Positions 43,835-53,147 are shown, numbered from the stretch's first letter. The stretch is 64,000 bases of DNA from Paraburkholderia sartisoli (GCF_900107685.1 NZ_FNRQ01000012.1:46078-110077), one strand, 5' to 3'. Numbers and translations: made by a program. The notes: generated from the letters alone by a model not told the origin.

Positions 43835-44127
43835 CTTTCGACTATCCGGCGCGACGCGCCGTCACGACACGCGCGCACGTGGGCGTCGTCGGCTCCGGCG
43901 ATCTGGAGGTGCTGCTCTCGCCTGCGGATGCGATGACGGCGCAGGTGGTCGTGCGCACGAGCGTCGACGGCTACAGCCACATCTGGAAACACGTGCTCGA
44001 CCGCTTTTTCTCGCGCTATGACGGCGCGGCGCGGATCGAGATCAACGACTTCGGCGCGACGCCGGGCGTGGTCGCGCTGCGCCTCGCCGAGGCCGTCGAG
44101 GAAGCCGGCCCGGGAGACGCCGCATGA
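43822..44127 (+). CDS. mdcC: Malonate decarboxylase delta subunit (acyl carrier protein)
   Basis: 101 residues. Ser25 in VVGSGDLEVL is the expected attachment site of the phosphoribosyl-dephospho-CoA arm, exactly where known MdcC proteins carry it. It shuttles malonyl and acetyl groups between MdcA and the MdcDE decarboxylase. It overlaps mdcB by 13 bp and mdcD by 4 bp. Confidence 0.95.
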   Translation: MEHLTFDYPARRAVTTRAHVGVVGSGDLEVLLSPADAMTAQVVVRTSVDGYSHIWKHVLDRFFSRYDGAARIEINDFGATPGVVALRLAEAVEEAGPGDAA

Positions 44128-45005
44128 GCACAACCGACACGGATGTTATGGCGGCTCCCGCGCTGCTGCACGACAGCTTCATCGAGCTGTCCGCGCGCAC
44201 ACGTGCGCGCGCCGTGCTCGACGCCGGTACGTTCCGCGAACTGCTCGGCCCGTTCGACCGCATCGAATCGCCGTGGCTGCCGATGCAGGGCATCGTCTGC
44301 CAGGCCGACGACGGCGCGGTGATCGCGCGCGGCACGATCGACGGCAAACCCGCCGTCGTGGCCGCGATCGAATCGGCGTTCCAGGGCGGCAGCATCGGCG
44401 AGGTGTCGGGCAGCAAGATCGCCGGCGCGCTCGAACTGGCGTTGCGCGACTGCGAGCGCGGCAGGATCGTGCGGCCCGTCGTGCTGTTCGAAACCGGCGG
44501 CGTGCGGCTGCAGGAAGCGAATCTCGGCCTCGCGGTGATCGCCGAGATCCAGGCGGCGATCGTCGCGTTGCGGCGCCACGTACCGGTGGTCGGCGTGATT
44601 GCGGGCATGGTCGGCTGCTTTGGCGGGATGTCGCTGGCAGCGGCGCTGTGCTCGTATCTCGTGGTGACGAAACAGGGACGGCTCGGCATGAACGGCCCCG
44701 AGGTCATCGAACAGGAAGCCGGCATCGACGAACTCGACGCGAGCGACCGGCGTCGCATCTGGCAACTGATCGGCGGCGAACAGCGCGCGGCGACCGGCCT
44801 CGCCGACATGCTGGTCCCGGACGACACCGACGCTGTGTACGACGCCGTGCGGCAGGCGTTTGCGCGCGGCGTGCCGGCTACGCATCGCAGCGAGGACGTC
44901 GCGGCGTATCTCGCCCGGCTCGGTGAAATCGATCCGGCGACGGTCTCGCCTGAATCGATGCGTGCGGTTTTCCATTCAACCGCCGGCAGCAAGGGGGACG
45001 CATGA
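44124..45005 (+). CDS. mdcD: Malonate decarboxylase beta subunit
   Basis: 293 residues with the carboxyltransferase (crotonase-like) fold. FQGGSIGEVSGSKIAGALELA and FETGGVRLQEANLGL are conserved. With MdcE it decarboxylates malonyl-S-ACP to acetyl-S-ACP. Overlaps of 4 bp (ATGA) on both sides indicate coupled translation with mdcC and mdcE. Confidence 0.94.
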   Translation: MSTTDTDVMAAPALLHDSFIELSARTRARAVLDAGTFRELLGPFDRIESPWLPMQGIVCQADDGAVIARGTIDGKPAVVAAIESAFQGGSIGEVSGSKIAGALELALRDCERGRIVRPVVLFETGGVRLQEANLGLAVIAEIQAAIVALRRHVPVVGVIAGMVGCFGGMSLAAALCSYLVVTKQGRLGMNGPEVIEQEAGIDELDASDRRRIWQLIGGEQRAATGLADMLVPDDTDAVYDAVRQAFARGVPATHRSEDVAAYLARLGEIDPATVSPESMRAVFHSTAGSKGDA

Positions 45006-45814
45006 ACGACACGACAATGACGCGCGGCGCGCGATGGTTTCAAGCGCTGGCCGGTGAAACGTTGACGGTGGCGCCCGTGTGGAGCGCCGATGCCGCGCTC
45101 GGCGGTGAAACCGCGCGCTTCATCGCGGTCGTGCCGGATGCACGGAACCGTTTCCCGCGCGCGACTGACAACGTCGTCGGTCTCGAACAGGGATGGCTGC
45201 TCGCCCGCGCGGTGCGCGAGACGATCGCGGCCGATGCGCACGCCGCGCAGCGCCGGCCGATCGTCGCGATCGTCGACGTGAAGAGCCAGGCATACGGCTA
45301 TCGTGAGGAGATGCTCGGCATCCACCTCGCCTGCGCGGCGGCCGTCGATGCGTACGCGTGCGCACGCGACGCCGGTCACCCGGTGGTGGCGCTGATCGTC
45401 GGGCCGGCGATGTCCGGCGCGTTTCTCGCGCACGGTTATCAGGCGAGTCGCATCGTCGCACTCGACGCGCCCGGCACGATGGTTCACGCGATGGGCAAGG
45501 ACGCCGCCGCGCGCGTCACGCGACGCACCGTCGAGGCACTCGACGCGCTCGGCGAAAAGATCGTGCCGATGTCGTATTCGATGGCGTCGTTCGCGAAGCT
45601 GGGGCTGCTCGACGAGTTGATCGAAGGCATCGATGCCGATGCGCCCAGCGAGGCGCAGATCGAACGCGTGCGTCAGGTGCTGGCGGATTCGGCGCGAGCG
45701 GCACGTGAGGGATCGCGCGATCTGTCTCACCGGCTCCAGTCCGGCAACGCGAAAGCAACGCGTGCGGCTTCGATCGAAGTGCGCCGCCGCCTCGCCGAAC
45801 AGTGGGATGCGTGA
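45002..45814 (+). CDS. mdcE: Malonate decarboxylase gamma subunit
   Basis: 270 residues, the co-decarboxylase partner of MdcD. VDVKSQAYGYREEMLGIHLA and GPAMSGAFLAHGYQASRIVALD (each in part) are typical of this subunit. It overlaps mdcD by 4 bp and its TGA shares one base with the mdcG ATG. Confidence 0.94.
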   Translation: MNDTTMTRGARWFQALAGETLTVAPVWSADAALGGETARFIAVVPDARNRFPRATDNVVGLEQGWLLARAVRETIAADAHAAQRRPIVAIVDVKSQAYGYREEMLGIHLACAAAVDAYACARDAGHPVVALIVGPAMSGAFLAHGYQASRIVALDAPGTMVHAMGKDAAARVTRRTVEALDALGEKIVPMSYSMASFAKLGLLDELIEGIDADAPSEAQIERVRQVLADSARAAREGSRDLSHRLQSGNAKATRAASIEVRRRLAEQWDA

Positions 45815-46524
45815 TGCGGAGCTGCATCGCGCCGCCGGTGGTAGACCTCGCCTTCGATGAATCGACGCGAGCCGCGCATTCGTGCGGGGTGCAGCGGCGC
45901 GCACACGATCTACTGAAACTGCGCGGCCTGCATCACTTCGACGGCGAACCTGCGTGGGTGCGCGATGCGTTCTCGCGCGCGCCGTTTGGCGTCGTGCGGC
46001 GCGCGCAGGTCGCGGCGGGTTTCATCGCGATCGGCATCCGGGGAAAGAGCCGGGCCGAGCGCCACAGCGCGTGGGCTCACGATGCGGACGTCGAAGCCGT
46101 GTTCTCGCCTGAAGATCTCGTTGACGTTACGCCCGCGCCGGACCGTCATACGCTACCCGCCTTCGCCGCGCTCGCGGCATTGCGGCGCGACGCGGTCATC
46201 CTCAACGGGCTCGCCTGGGGACCGGCCGGCAGCGCGGGCTTCGAGCTTGCGACGCAGGTACCCACCGTGACGTCATCGAGCGATCTCGATCTGCTGATAC
46301 GCGCGCCGGAGCGCCTGTCACATGACGCCGCACTCGCGTTGCTGGCGGAACTGCACGCGCATGCCGGACACACAGGCGTTCGCATCGACGCGCAACTCGA
46401 AACACCCGCGGGCGGCATCGCGCTCGCCGAGCTTGCCGCGGGCCGTGCACGCGTGATGGCGCGTCACGCGCACGGCCCGCGTCTCGTTGCCGATGCGTGG
46501 TCCGTCAGGATGGAGCCCGCGTGA
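45814..46524 (+). CDS. mdcG: Phosphoribosyl-dephospho-CoA transferase (holo-ACP synthase)
   Basis: 236 residues. It loads the prosthetic group made by MdcB onto Ser25 of MdcC. Features include the HDLLKLRG start region, PFGVVRRAQVAAGFIAIGIRG, and SSSDLDLLIRAP, whose DLDLL resembles a nucleotidyltransferase metal site. TGATG junctions join it to mdcE upstream and mdcH downstream. Confidence 0.92.
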   Translation: MRSCIAPPVVDLAFDESTRAAHSCGVQRRAHDLLKLRGLHHFDGEPAWVRDAFSRAPFGVVRRAQVAAGFIAIGIRGKSRAERHSAWAHDADVEAVFSPEDLVDVTPAPDRHTLPAFAALAALRRDAVILNGLAWGPAGSAGFELATQVPTVTSSSDLDLLIRAPERLSHDAALALLAELHAHAGHTGVRIDAQLETPAGGIALAELAAGRARVMARHAHGPRLVADAWSVRMEPA

Positions 46525-47462
46525 TGCTCGCGTTTGTCTTCCCCGGCCAGGGCGCGCAGCAGGAAGGTTATCTGCGCCGCCTCGCCGCCTATGCGCCAGC
46601 CAAACCGACATTCGACGAAGCGTCACATGTGCTGAACCTCGATGTGCTGACACTCGACACGGCCGAAGCGCTTCGCTCGACTGTGGCCGTACAGATCGGG
46701 ATGGTCGTCGCGGGCGTCGCGACCGTGCGTACGCTCGCTGCGGAACATCTGACGCCGGACGTGAGCGCCGGGCTTTCCGTCGGTGCGTATGCGGCAGCGG
46801 TGAGCTGCGGCGCGCTCGCGTTCGACGACGCGCTTCGCATGGTGCGCAGGCGCGCCGAGCTGATGGAAACCGCGTATCCGTCGGGTTACGGCCTGACCGC
46901 GGTCAGCGGGTTGACCGAACACGAGCTGGAGAAGCTCGCCGCCGGTCACGCACGCGAAAGCGGCACACAGGTGTATATCGGCAACGTCAACGCGCCGCGC
47001 CAGATCGTGATGGCGGGCGCCGACGCGGCACTCGATATGTTCATCGAACGCGCGCTTCACGCGGGCGCGCGCAGGGCGACCCGGCTCGCGGTCAGCGTGC
47101 CTTCGCACTGTGAACTGCTCGCGCACGCAAGCGACGCGCTGCTCGACTTCGCGAAAGAAATTCCGTTTAGCGCGCCCATCAGTACGTACGTGGGCAATCG
47201 CGGCGGCCGCCCGCTGCACACCGCCGACGCGATTCGCGACGATCTCGCGACCAACATGCGCTACACCGTGCGCTGGTTCGACGCGCTGACGGTCATGATC
47301 GAAATGGGTACGCGTGTCGTGCTCGAAGCGTCGCCAGGGCAGGTGTTGACCGACATCACACGGGAAGCCTTTCCGGACGTCTCCGCGCTCGCGGCGAACA
47401 CCATCGCGTTCGACCGGCTCGGCGCGACGTTGCGCCGTCGTATCGAGGCAGCCGGGCGCTGA
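46524..47462 (+). CDS. mdcH: Malonyl-CoA:ACP transacylase of malonate decarboxylase
   Basis: 312 residues, FabD fold. PGQGAQ near the N-terminus, nucleophile Ser85 in GLSVGAYAA and catalytic His195 in VPSHCELL are visible. It charges MdcC with malonyl from malonyl-CoA to start the cycle. It is the last gene of the operon and converges on yjfF with a 94-bp gap that shows no clear terminator. Confidence 0.94.
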   Translation: MLAFVFPGQGAQQEGYLRRLAAYAPAKPTFDEASHVLNLDVLTLDTAEALRSTVAVQIGMVVAGVATVRTLAAEHLTPDVSAGLSVGAYAAAVSCGALAFDDALRMVRRRAELMETAYPSGYGLTAVSGLTEHELEKLAAGHARESGTQVYIGNVNAPRQIVMAGADAALDMFIERALHAGARRATRLAVSVPSHCELLAHASDALLDFAKEIPFSAPISTYVGNRGGRPLHTADAIRDDLATNMRYTVRWFDALTVMIEMGTRVVLEASPGQVLTDITREAFPDVSALAANTIAFDRLGATLRRRIEAAGR

Positions 47463-47556
47463 GTGCCCGGGTTCGTCAAAACCGCCGGCAACGGCAACTC
47501 ACTGCCGCAACGCGTTCAATACACGAACAGCGCAACGGCCAGGCCATGTCACCCGC

Positions 47557-48672
47557 TTATCTTCCCGCGTTCTGCAGGCCGCCCATCGCGTCGGGCCTTG
47601 AACCGGAATCGGCCGGCGCCTCATCGCGGGACGCGTGAACGCGACTGCGATCCACCGTCGCAACCGAAGGCGTCCCGCCGGCCCGGCGCGCACCGCGCGC
47701 GTGGCGCTCGATCAACCGTTGCAGCAGGCAGAACGCGCACAGCAGCGCGCCGATCACGATGCGCGTCCACCACGAACTGAGGGTGCCGTCGAAGGTGATC
47801 AGCGTCTGGATCGTGCCGAGAATGCCGACGCCGAACAGCGAACCGATCACATAACCGACGCCGCCCGTCAGCAGCGTTCCGCCGATCACCGTGGCCGCGA
47901 TCGCGTCGAGTTCCATGCCCTGCCCCTGCAAGCCGTATCCCGACAGCACATAGAACGTGAAGACCGCGCCGCCCAGCGCGGAACAGAATCCGCTCAGCGC
48001 ATAGACGCCGACTTTCGTGCGCGCAACCGGCAGCCCCATCAGCAGCGCCGAACGCTCGTTGCCGCCAATCGCGTAGACGTTGCGCCCGAAGCGCGTGAAA
48101 TGCGCGATGAAGATCGCCGCGACGAGCGCCGCGAGCGCGATCAGCACGTTTGCGCTCACGGAGCCGGTGCCGATCTTCAGGCGATAGGCGGAAATGGCCT
48201 TGAAGGTCGGATCGGAAATCGTGATCGATTGCGTGGTGATGAGAAAGCACATGCCGCGCGCGAAAAACATCCCCGCGAGCGTCACGATGAACGGCTGCAA
48301 CCGGAAGAAATGAATCAGCGCGCCCTGCACCGCGCCGAACAGCGCGCCCATCACGAGCACGACCGGCAGGATGACCCACACCGACAGATGCATGTGCTCG
48401 GAGAGCACCGCTTCGACGATCGTCGTGAGCGCAACCACCGAGCCCACCGACAGATCGATACCGCCGGCGATGATCACAAACGTCATGCCGATCGCGACAA
48501 TCAGCAGGAACGCGTTGTCGACGAGCAGATCGAGCAGCACCTGCCACGAGAAGAACCCGGTGTACATCACCGAACCGAAGCCGAAGAGCGCGCAGAAAAG
48601 CGCGATCGTCACGGCAAGCGGCAAGGTGCGCGGATCGAACACGCGCGCGAACACGGCTGAAACGCGGCTCAT
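47557..48672 (-). CDS. yjfF: Sugar ABC importer permease, YjfF type
   Basis: 371 residues with about eight to ten membrane helices and the RbsC-like signature GGIDLSVGSVVAL (residues about 60-72) and FGRNVYAIGGNERSA. The branch is that of YjfF, a permease of the galactofuranose importer YtfQRT-YjfF; the real sugar here is unproven. The ATG at 48672 overlaps the stop of ytfT by 4 bp. The C-terminal 40 residues are hydrophilic and Arg/Ala/Ser-rich, longer than in E. coli. Confidence 0.85.
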   Translation of the reverse strand: MSRVSAVFARVFDPRTLPLAVTIALFCALFGFGSVMYTGFFSWQVLLDLLVDNAFLLIVAIGMTFVIIAGGIDLSVGSVVALTTIVEAVLSEHMHLSVWVILPVVLVMGALFGAVQGALIHFFRLQPFIVTLAGMFFARGMCFLITTQSITISDPTFKAISAYRLKIGTGSVSANVLIALAALVAAIFIAHFTRFGRNVYAIGGNERSALLMGLPVARTKVGVYALSGFCSALGGAVFTFYVLSGYGLQGQGMELDAIAATVIGGTLLTGGVGYVIGSLFGVGILGTIQTLITFDGTLSSWWTRIVIGALLCAFCLLQRLIERHARGARRAGGTPSVATVDRSRVHASRDEAPADSGSRPDAMGGLQNAGR

Positions 48673-49700
48673 CGTGCCACCCCGCGCTGCGTGAAGAGCG
48701 TCATCGCCATTGCACGCGCCGAAGGCGACTGGATCACGCTGACCGCCAGCACGACCGCCGCCTTGACGACGAGCGTCGCCTCGGGCGGCACGCCGATCGA
48801 ATACGTGGTGTACGTGAGCGTCTGGATGATGAGCGCGCCGAGCACCGTCCCGGCGAAACTGAAGCGCCCGCCCAGCAGCGACGTGCCGCCGAGCGTCACG
48901 GCGAGAATCGCGTCGAGTTCGAGCAGGAGGCCGGCGTTGTTGCCGTCGGCGCTGCGCACGTTCGAGCTGATCAGGATGCCGGCGATCGCCGCCGTCAGCC
49001 CGGAAAACCCGTACACCGCAAAGACAATCGCCTTCGAGCGCAAACCGACCAGCCGCGTCGCGACAGGATTCACGCCGATCGCACGGATAAAGAGCCCGAG
49101 CGCCGTGCCTTCGACCAGCAGCGCCGTTGCCAGCACCGCGATGGTCGCGACCCAGACCGAAAACGGGATGCCGAACAGATAGCCGCCGCCGACGAACAGA
49201 TAGCCGGGCGCGCCGATCGGAATGATCTGTCCGGCCGTAAGCAACTGGGCGACGCCGCGTCCGGCCACCATCAGGATCAGCGTCGCGATGATCGGCTGCA
49301 TGCCGACGAACGACACCAGCAACCCGTTCCACATTCCGCTCAGCACGCCGACCACGAGCGCCGCGCACAGCGCCTGCGCGACGAGCCCAGGCGTCGGTAT
49401 CGCGCTGGTGGACAGCGTCGCGGCGGCCGCCGCGCCGGCGATCGCGACCACTGCGCCGACCGAGATGTCGATGCCGCGCGTCGCGATCACGAGCGTCATG
49501 CCGGTCGCGACGAGCGCGAGCGGCGCCGCGCGGTTCAGGATGTCGATCGGCGCGCCAAACAGATGACCGTCGAGCATGCGGATCGACAGGAAACCCGGAT
49601 TGACCCACAGGTCGAGCAGAAACAGCAGCACGAGCGTCACGCACGGCCAGAGAAGCTGTCGTTCGGCGCCTTCGCGCCCCAGCCAGTTGGGTGTCTTCAT
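48669..49700 (-). CDS. ytfT: Sugar ABC importer permease, YtfT type
   Basis: 343 residues, RbsC-like permease. RGIDISVGAVVAIAG is the conserved loop and LGGTSLLGGRFSFAGT the late motif. It pairs with the YjfF-type permease. It overlaps ytfR upstream and yjfF downstream by 4 bp each, so three genes are translationally coupled. Confidence 0.86.
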   Translation of the reverse strand: MKTPNWLGREGAERQLLWPCVTLVLLFLLDLWVNPGFLSIRMLDGHLFGAPIDILNRAAPLALVATGMTLVIATRGIDISVGAVVAIAGAAAAATLSTSAIPTPGLVAQALCAALVVGVLSGMWNGLLVSFVGMQPIIATLILMVAGRGVAQLLTAGQIIPIGAPGYLFVGGGYLFGIPFSVWVATIAVLATALLVEGTALGLFIRAIGVNPVATRLVGLRSKAIVFAVYGFSGLTAAIAGILISSNVRSADGNNAGLLLELDAILAVTLGGTSLLGGRFSFAGTVLGALIIQTLTYTTYSIGVPPEATLVVKAAVVLAVSVIQSPSARAMAMTLFTQRGVAR

Positions 49701-51283
49701 TCGGCGCTTCCTGCAATGAGTCGATAGATGTCGTCTTCGTTCGAGACGTTGCCCGCCACTTCCGCGATCTTGCGGCGGTCGCGCAGCACCGCGACGCGAT
49801 GGCTCACGCGCACGACCTCACTGACTTCCGACGAGATGAACAGAATGCCGAGCCCCTTGCCGCACAGCGCGAGCATGCGGTCCATGATGTCGAACTTCGC
49901 GGCGACGTCGATGCCGCGCGTGGGCTCGTCGAGGATCAGGATTTTCGGTTCGGTGGCGAGCCAGCGCGCCAGCAGCGCCTTCTGCTGGTTGCCACCCGAG
50001 AGCAGGCCGATGGGCTGCTCCGCATCGGCGGCCTTGATGCCGAGGCGCTCGATCCACATGTCGGCCATCTCTCGCGCGCGGTGACGGCTGATCTTGCGCA
50101 GCCAGCCGCGCTTCGCCTGCAGCGCGAGCATGATGTTTTCGCGAATCGACAGCTCGGCGATGATGCCTTCCTTCTTGCGATCTTCCGGGCAATAGCCGAT
50201 GCCGTGACGCACCGCATCGTGCGGCGAACGCAGCCGCACCACGCGGCCGTCGATGGTGATCGTGCCGCTGTCGGCGCGATCCGCGCCAAACAGAAGCCGT
50301 GCCGTTTCCGTGCGCCCGGAGCCGAGCAGGCCGGCAAGGCCGAGAATCTGCCCGGGCTGCACGTCGATATCGATCGGCTGGATCATCCCGCGTCGCCCGA
50401 CGCCGCACAGTTCGACAAACGGCGGCACCGCCGACCTGTCCGCCGGCGCTTCGCGCGCGGCGTCCTTCAGGCGCGTGCTCATCCGTTCGTGCCCGACCAT
50501 CTTCGACACCAGTTGGTCCGCCGACAGTTCGCTCGCGAGGTATTCGCCCTCGCGCTCGCCGTTGCGCATCACCGTGATGCGATCGGAAATCGCGTACGTC
50601 TGCTCGAGAAAGTGCGTGACGAACAGGATCGCGATACCTGACTGCTTAAGATTCCGAAGTATTTCGAAGAGTTGCGCGACTTCACCGTCGTCGAGGCTCG
50701 AGGTCGGTTCGTCGAGAATCAGCACGCGCGCGTCGACGGAGATCGCGCGCGCGATCGCCACCATCTGCTGCACGGCGATCGGATACGCGTCGAGCGATTT
50801 CGTCACGTCGAGCGCGACGTTCAGGCGCGCAAGCGCGGCCTCGGCGCGCTGCCGGATCACGCGCCAGTCGATGCGCCCGAACCGCTTCGGCTGGCGCCCC
50901 GCGAAAATGTTCTCCGCGACCGAAAGATTCGGGCACAGGTTCACCTCCTGATACAGCGTGCGGATGCCGGCCGCTTCCGCTTCCTGCGGCGACGAGAACT
51001 GCACGGCCGCGCCGCCCAGGTGGATTTCGCCGCCATCGGGCGCGAACACACCGGTGAGCACGTTGATCAGCGTCGATTTGCCCGCGCCGTTCTGTCCCAT
51101 CAGCGTGTGAACCTCGCCGGGATACAGGCGGAAATCGACGTTCTGCAGCGCCTTTACGCCAGGAAACGTCTTGCTGATGCCGCGGGTTTCGAGGACCGGC
51201 ACGCGTTCGCCCGCGGACGCCGGAACGGTTTCGGGCGCCGGGCGGGCGTCGGGGAATGGGGATTCAGAAGTCGAATGGGCCAT
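49697..51283 (-). CDS. ytfR: Sugar ABC importer duplicated ATPase, YtfR type
   Basis: 528 residues with two ATPase domains. The first has Walker A GQNGAGKST and Walker B VLILDEPTSSLD; the second has a degenerate Walker A (GLLGSGRTE), signature LSGGNQQKALLARWL in part, and Walker B ILILDEPTRGID. This asymmetry is normal for sugar importers of the RbsA/MglA type. The ATG at 51283 was preferred to a GTG at 51325. A terminator-like hairpin separates it from the binding-protein gene. Confidence 0.9.
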   Translation of the reverse strand: MAHSTSESPFPDARPAPETVPASAGERVPVLETRGISKTFPGVKALQNVDFRLYPGEVHTLMGQNGAGKSTLINVLTGVFAPDGGEIHLGGAAVQFSSPQEAEAAGIRTLYQEVNLCPNLSVAENIFAGRQPKRFGRIDWRVIRQRAEAALARLNVALDVTKSLDAYPIAVQQMVAIARAISVDARVLILDEPTSSLDDGEVAQLFEILRNLKQSGIAILFVTHFLEQTYAISDRITVMRNGEREGEYLASELSADQLVSKMVGHERMSTRLKDAAREAPADRSAVPPFVELCGVGRRGMIQPIDIDVQPGQILGLAGLLGSGRTETARLLFGADRADSGTITIDGRVVRLRSPHDAVRHGIGYCPEDRKKEGIIAELSIRENIMLALQAKRGWLRKISRHRAREMADMWIERLGIKAADAEQPIGLLSGGNQQKALLARWLATEPKILILDEPTRGIDVAAKFDIMDRMLALCGKGLGILFISSEVSEVVRVSHRVAVLRDRRKIAEVAGNVSNEDDIYRLIAGSAE

Positions 51284-51301
51284 AGACCTTGGATGGTCGG
51301 T

Positions 51302-51340
51302 TGAAAAGACGCCGTCCGTTGTCACAGCAACGGACGGCGT
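51302..51340 (-). terminator. Terminator or attenuator between ytfQ and ytfR
   Basis: On the minus strand a perfect 13-bp stem (ACGCCGTCCGTTG paired with CAACGGACGGCGT, 51309-51321 and 51328-51340) closes a CTGTGA loop and is followed by CTTTTCA. It lies 49 bp after the ytfQ stop and 19 bp before ytfR. Partial termination here would give more binding protein than ATPase. Confidence 0.75.
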
Positions 51341-51388
51341 TGAGGCACCACACTGGAGAAACCTGCTACGACCTGTCCGAAAGCGCGA

Positions 51389-52366
51389 TCAGTATTTACG
51401 CGTGGGCAGCGTCTGTGCCGCGACGCTCATCGGGAACACGGTCTCTTCGGTCAGAATGCGCTTCGGCAACGGCTTGCCGGCCACCACGTCCTTCACCGCC
51501 GACATCAGCTGCGGCCCGAGCAGCGGGCTGCACTCGACATCGACATTCATCTTGCCTGCCGCCATCGCCTGGAAGCCACCCTTCGTCGCATCGAACGAAA
51601 CGACGACTACATCCTTGCCCGGATGCATGCCGGCTTCTTCCATGGCCTGGATCGCACCCAGCGCCATGTCATCGTTATGCGCATAAACTAAATTAATTTT
51701 ATTTCCGTAAGTTTTGATAAACGCTTCCATGACCTGCTTGCCGCCCGCCAGCGTGAAGTCACCGCTTTGCGACGCGATGATCTTGAATTTCGGATCGTTC
51801 TTGATCACTTCGATCAGGCCGGAATGGCGGTCGTTCGCCGGTGCGGAACCGACGGTTCCCTGTAGTTCGGCGATGTTGACGGGGCCTTTGTCGTTTTTAT
51901 AGTGATCTTCGATCCAGCGGCCGCCGCGCCGGCCTTCTTCCATGAAGTCGGAGCCGATCATCGTCACGTAGAGCGACTTGTCTTTCACGTCGATGTTGCG
52001 ATCGGTCAGGATCACCGGGATTTTCGCGGCCTTCGCTTCGAGCAGCACCGGTTCCCAGCCCGACTCGACCACCGGCGAGAACGCTATGACGTCGACCTTC
52101 TGGGCGATGTACGAGCGGATCGCCTTGATCTGGTTTTCCTGCTTTTGCTGGGCGTCGGAGAATTTGAGGTTGATCTTCGCGTCCGCGGCGGCGGACTTCA
52201 CCGATTCGGTGTTGGCCGTGCGCCAGGCGCTTTCGGCACCTACCTGCGCAAAGCCCAGGGTGATCTTCTTGTCCTCCGCCTGCGCGCTGAAGGCGGAGAG
52301 AGTGAGCGTGCTCGCGCCCACGCAGGCCGCGATTACACGCAACGCGGTGCGTCGTGAAATGGTCAT
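51389..52366 (-). CDS. ytfQ: Sugar ABC importer periplasmic binding protein, YtfQ type
   Basis: 325 residues. A signal peptide ends near residue 30 (SAFSAQA, then EDKKITLGFAQVG). VGAESAWRTANTESVK, DVIAFSPVVESGWEPVL and VYAHNDDMALGAIQAMEEAG (each in part) follow the YtfQ pattern of a type-1 periplasmic binding fold. AGGAGACAGTC precedes the ATG. A stretch coding KTYGNKINLVY uses AT-rich rare codons (51684-51724). It is the first gene of the operon ytfQ, R, T, yjfF. Confidence 0.88.
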   Translation of the reverse strand: MTISRRTALRVIAACVGASTLTLSAFSAQAEDKKITLGFAQVGAESAWRTANTESVKSAAADAKINLKFSDAQQKQENQIKAIRSYIAQKVDVIAFSPVVESGWEPVLLEAKAAKIPVILTDRNIDVKDKSLYVTMIGSDFMEEGRRGGRWIEDHYKNDKGPVNIAELQGTVGSAPANDRHSGLIEVIKNDPKFKIIASQSGDFTLAGGKQVMEAFIKTYGNKINLVYAHNDDMALGAIQAMEEAGMHPGKDVVVVSFDATKGGFQAMAAGKMNVDVECSPLLGPQLMSAVKDVVAGKPLPKRILTEETVFPMSVAAQTLPTRKY

Positions 52367-52556
52367 GACTGTCTCCTGATCTTTGTTCTGTGTAGGTTCG
52401 CCCCGCCTGCTGGCCGTGCCGGCCGGGGACGAAACCAAGCGTAGTGGCTCCCCTCCTCATCGTCCAATCATTAGATTTGCGCAACCCATACCAATTCTGG
52501 TATCGACACGCGCTCCGCATTGCAGGAAGCGGGATCGCGGCGGCGAAGGCCGGCCG

Positions 52557-53147
52557 CTATTCGCGCGGTGTCACGAGACGAAACGTCAGATTGATGCGCT
52601 CGCCCTGCACGCGCGGCTCTTTCGGCACGCGATGCCGCCATTGCGCCTGCGTTTCGCCGCGCATCACGAGCAGGCTGCCGCCCTTGAGCGCATACGACTG
52701 CACGACGCCGGTCCGGTTGTGCTTCAGGTCGAACGTGCGCGCGACGCCCAGACTCACCGACGCAATCACCGGCTGCGCGCCGAGTTCGGCCTCGCGATCG
52801 GCGTGCCAGCCCATGCTGTCGTTGCCGCCGCGATAGCGGTTAAGCAGCACGCTGTTGAATCGCGCGCGGCAGGTGGCCTCGGCGGCGGCCTTCAGTTCGG
52901 CGACGGCCGGCGTCCACGCATCCGGCACGTTGCGGATTCCCGAGTACACGTAGACCGCGTCTGGCTCGCCCTGCCACGCGGTCAGCCGGGGCAGCGGCAC
53001 ACGGCCGGCGGGCGTCATCATCGTGTCCTGCTTCCACGCGACTTCGTCGACGATTTGCGCGAGCGTCGCGGCGGCGATTTCGGGCGAAAGCCAGTCGGGA
53101 TACCAGTCGACGTCGGGGGCGGGAAGATCGTTGAAGAGGCCGGACAT
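52557..53147 (-). CDS. AlkB-like Fe(II)/2-oxoglutarate dioxygenase
   Basis: 196 residues. Iron ligands His115, Asp117 and His172 lie in MGWHADRE and QAQWRHRVP; Arg184 and Arg190 in ERINLTFR match the RxNLTFR signature that binds 2-oxoglutarate. NSVLLNRYRGGNDSMGWH is the family hallmark. Length and motifs resemble the ALKBH2/3-like bacterial branch that repairs alkylated bases in nucleic acids. It diverges from the nitroreductase gene across 132 bp. Confidence 0.9.
   Translation of the reverse strand: MSGLFNDLPAPDVDWYPDWLSPEIAAATLAQIVDEVAWKQDTMMTPAGRVPLPRLTAWQGEPDAVYVYSGIRNVPDAWTPAVAELKAAAEATCRARFNSVLLNRYRGGNDSMGWHADREAELGAQPVIASVSLGVARTFDLKHNRTGVVQSYALKGGSLLVMRGETQAQWRHRVPKEPRVQGERINLTFRLVTPRE

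Noticed and set aside
49697..52366. Assigning galactofuranose as the sugar
   Set aside because: The YtfQRT-YjfF resemblance is good, but Burkholderiaceae have many paralogous importers of this type and no sugar-metabolism gene is adjacent.
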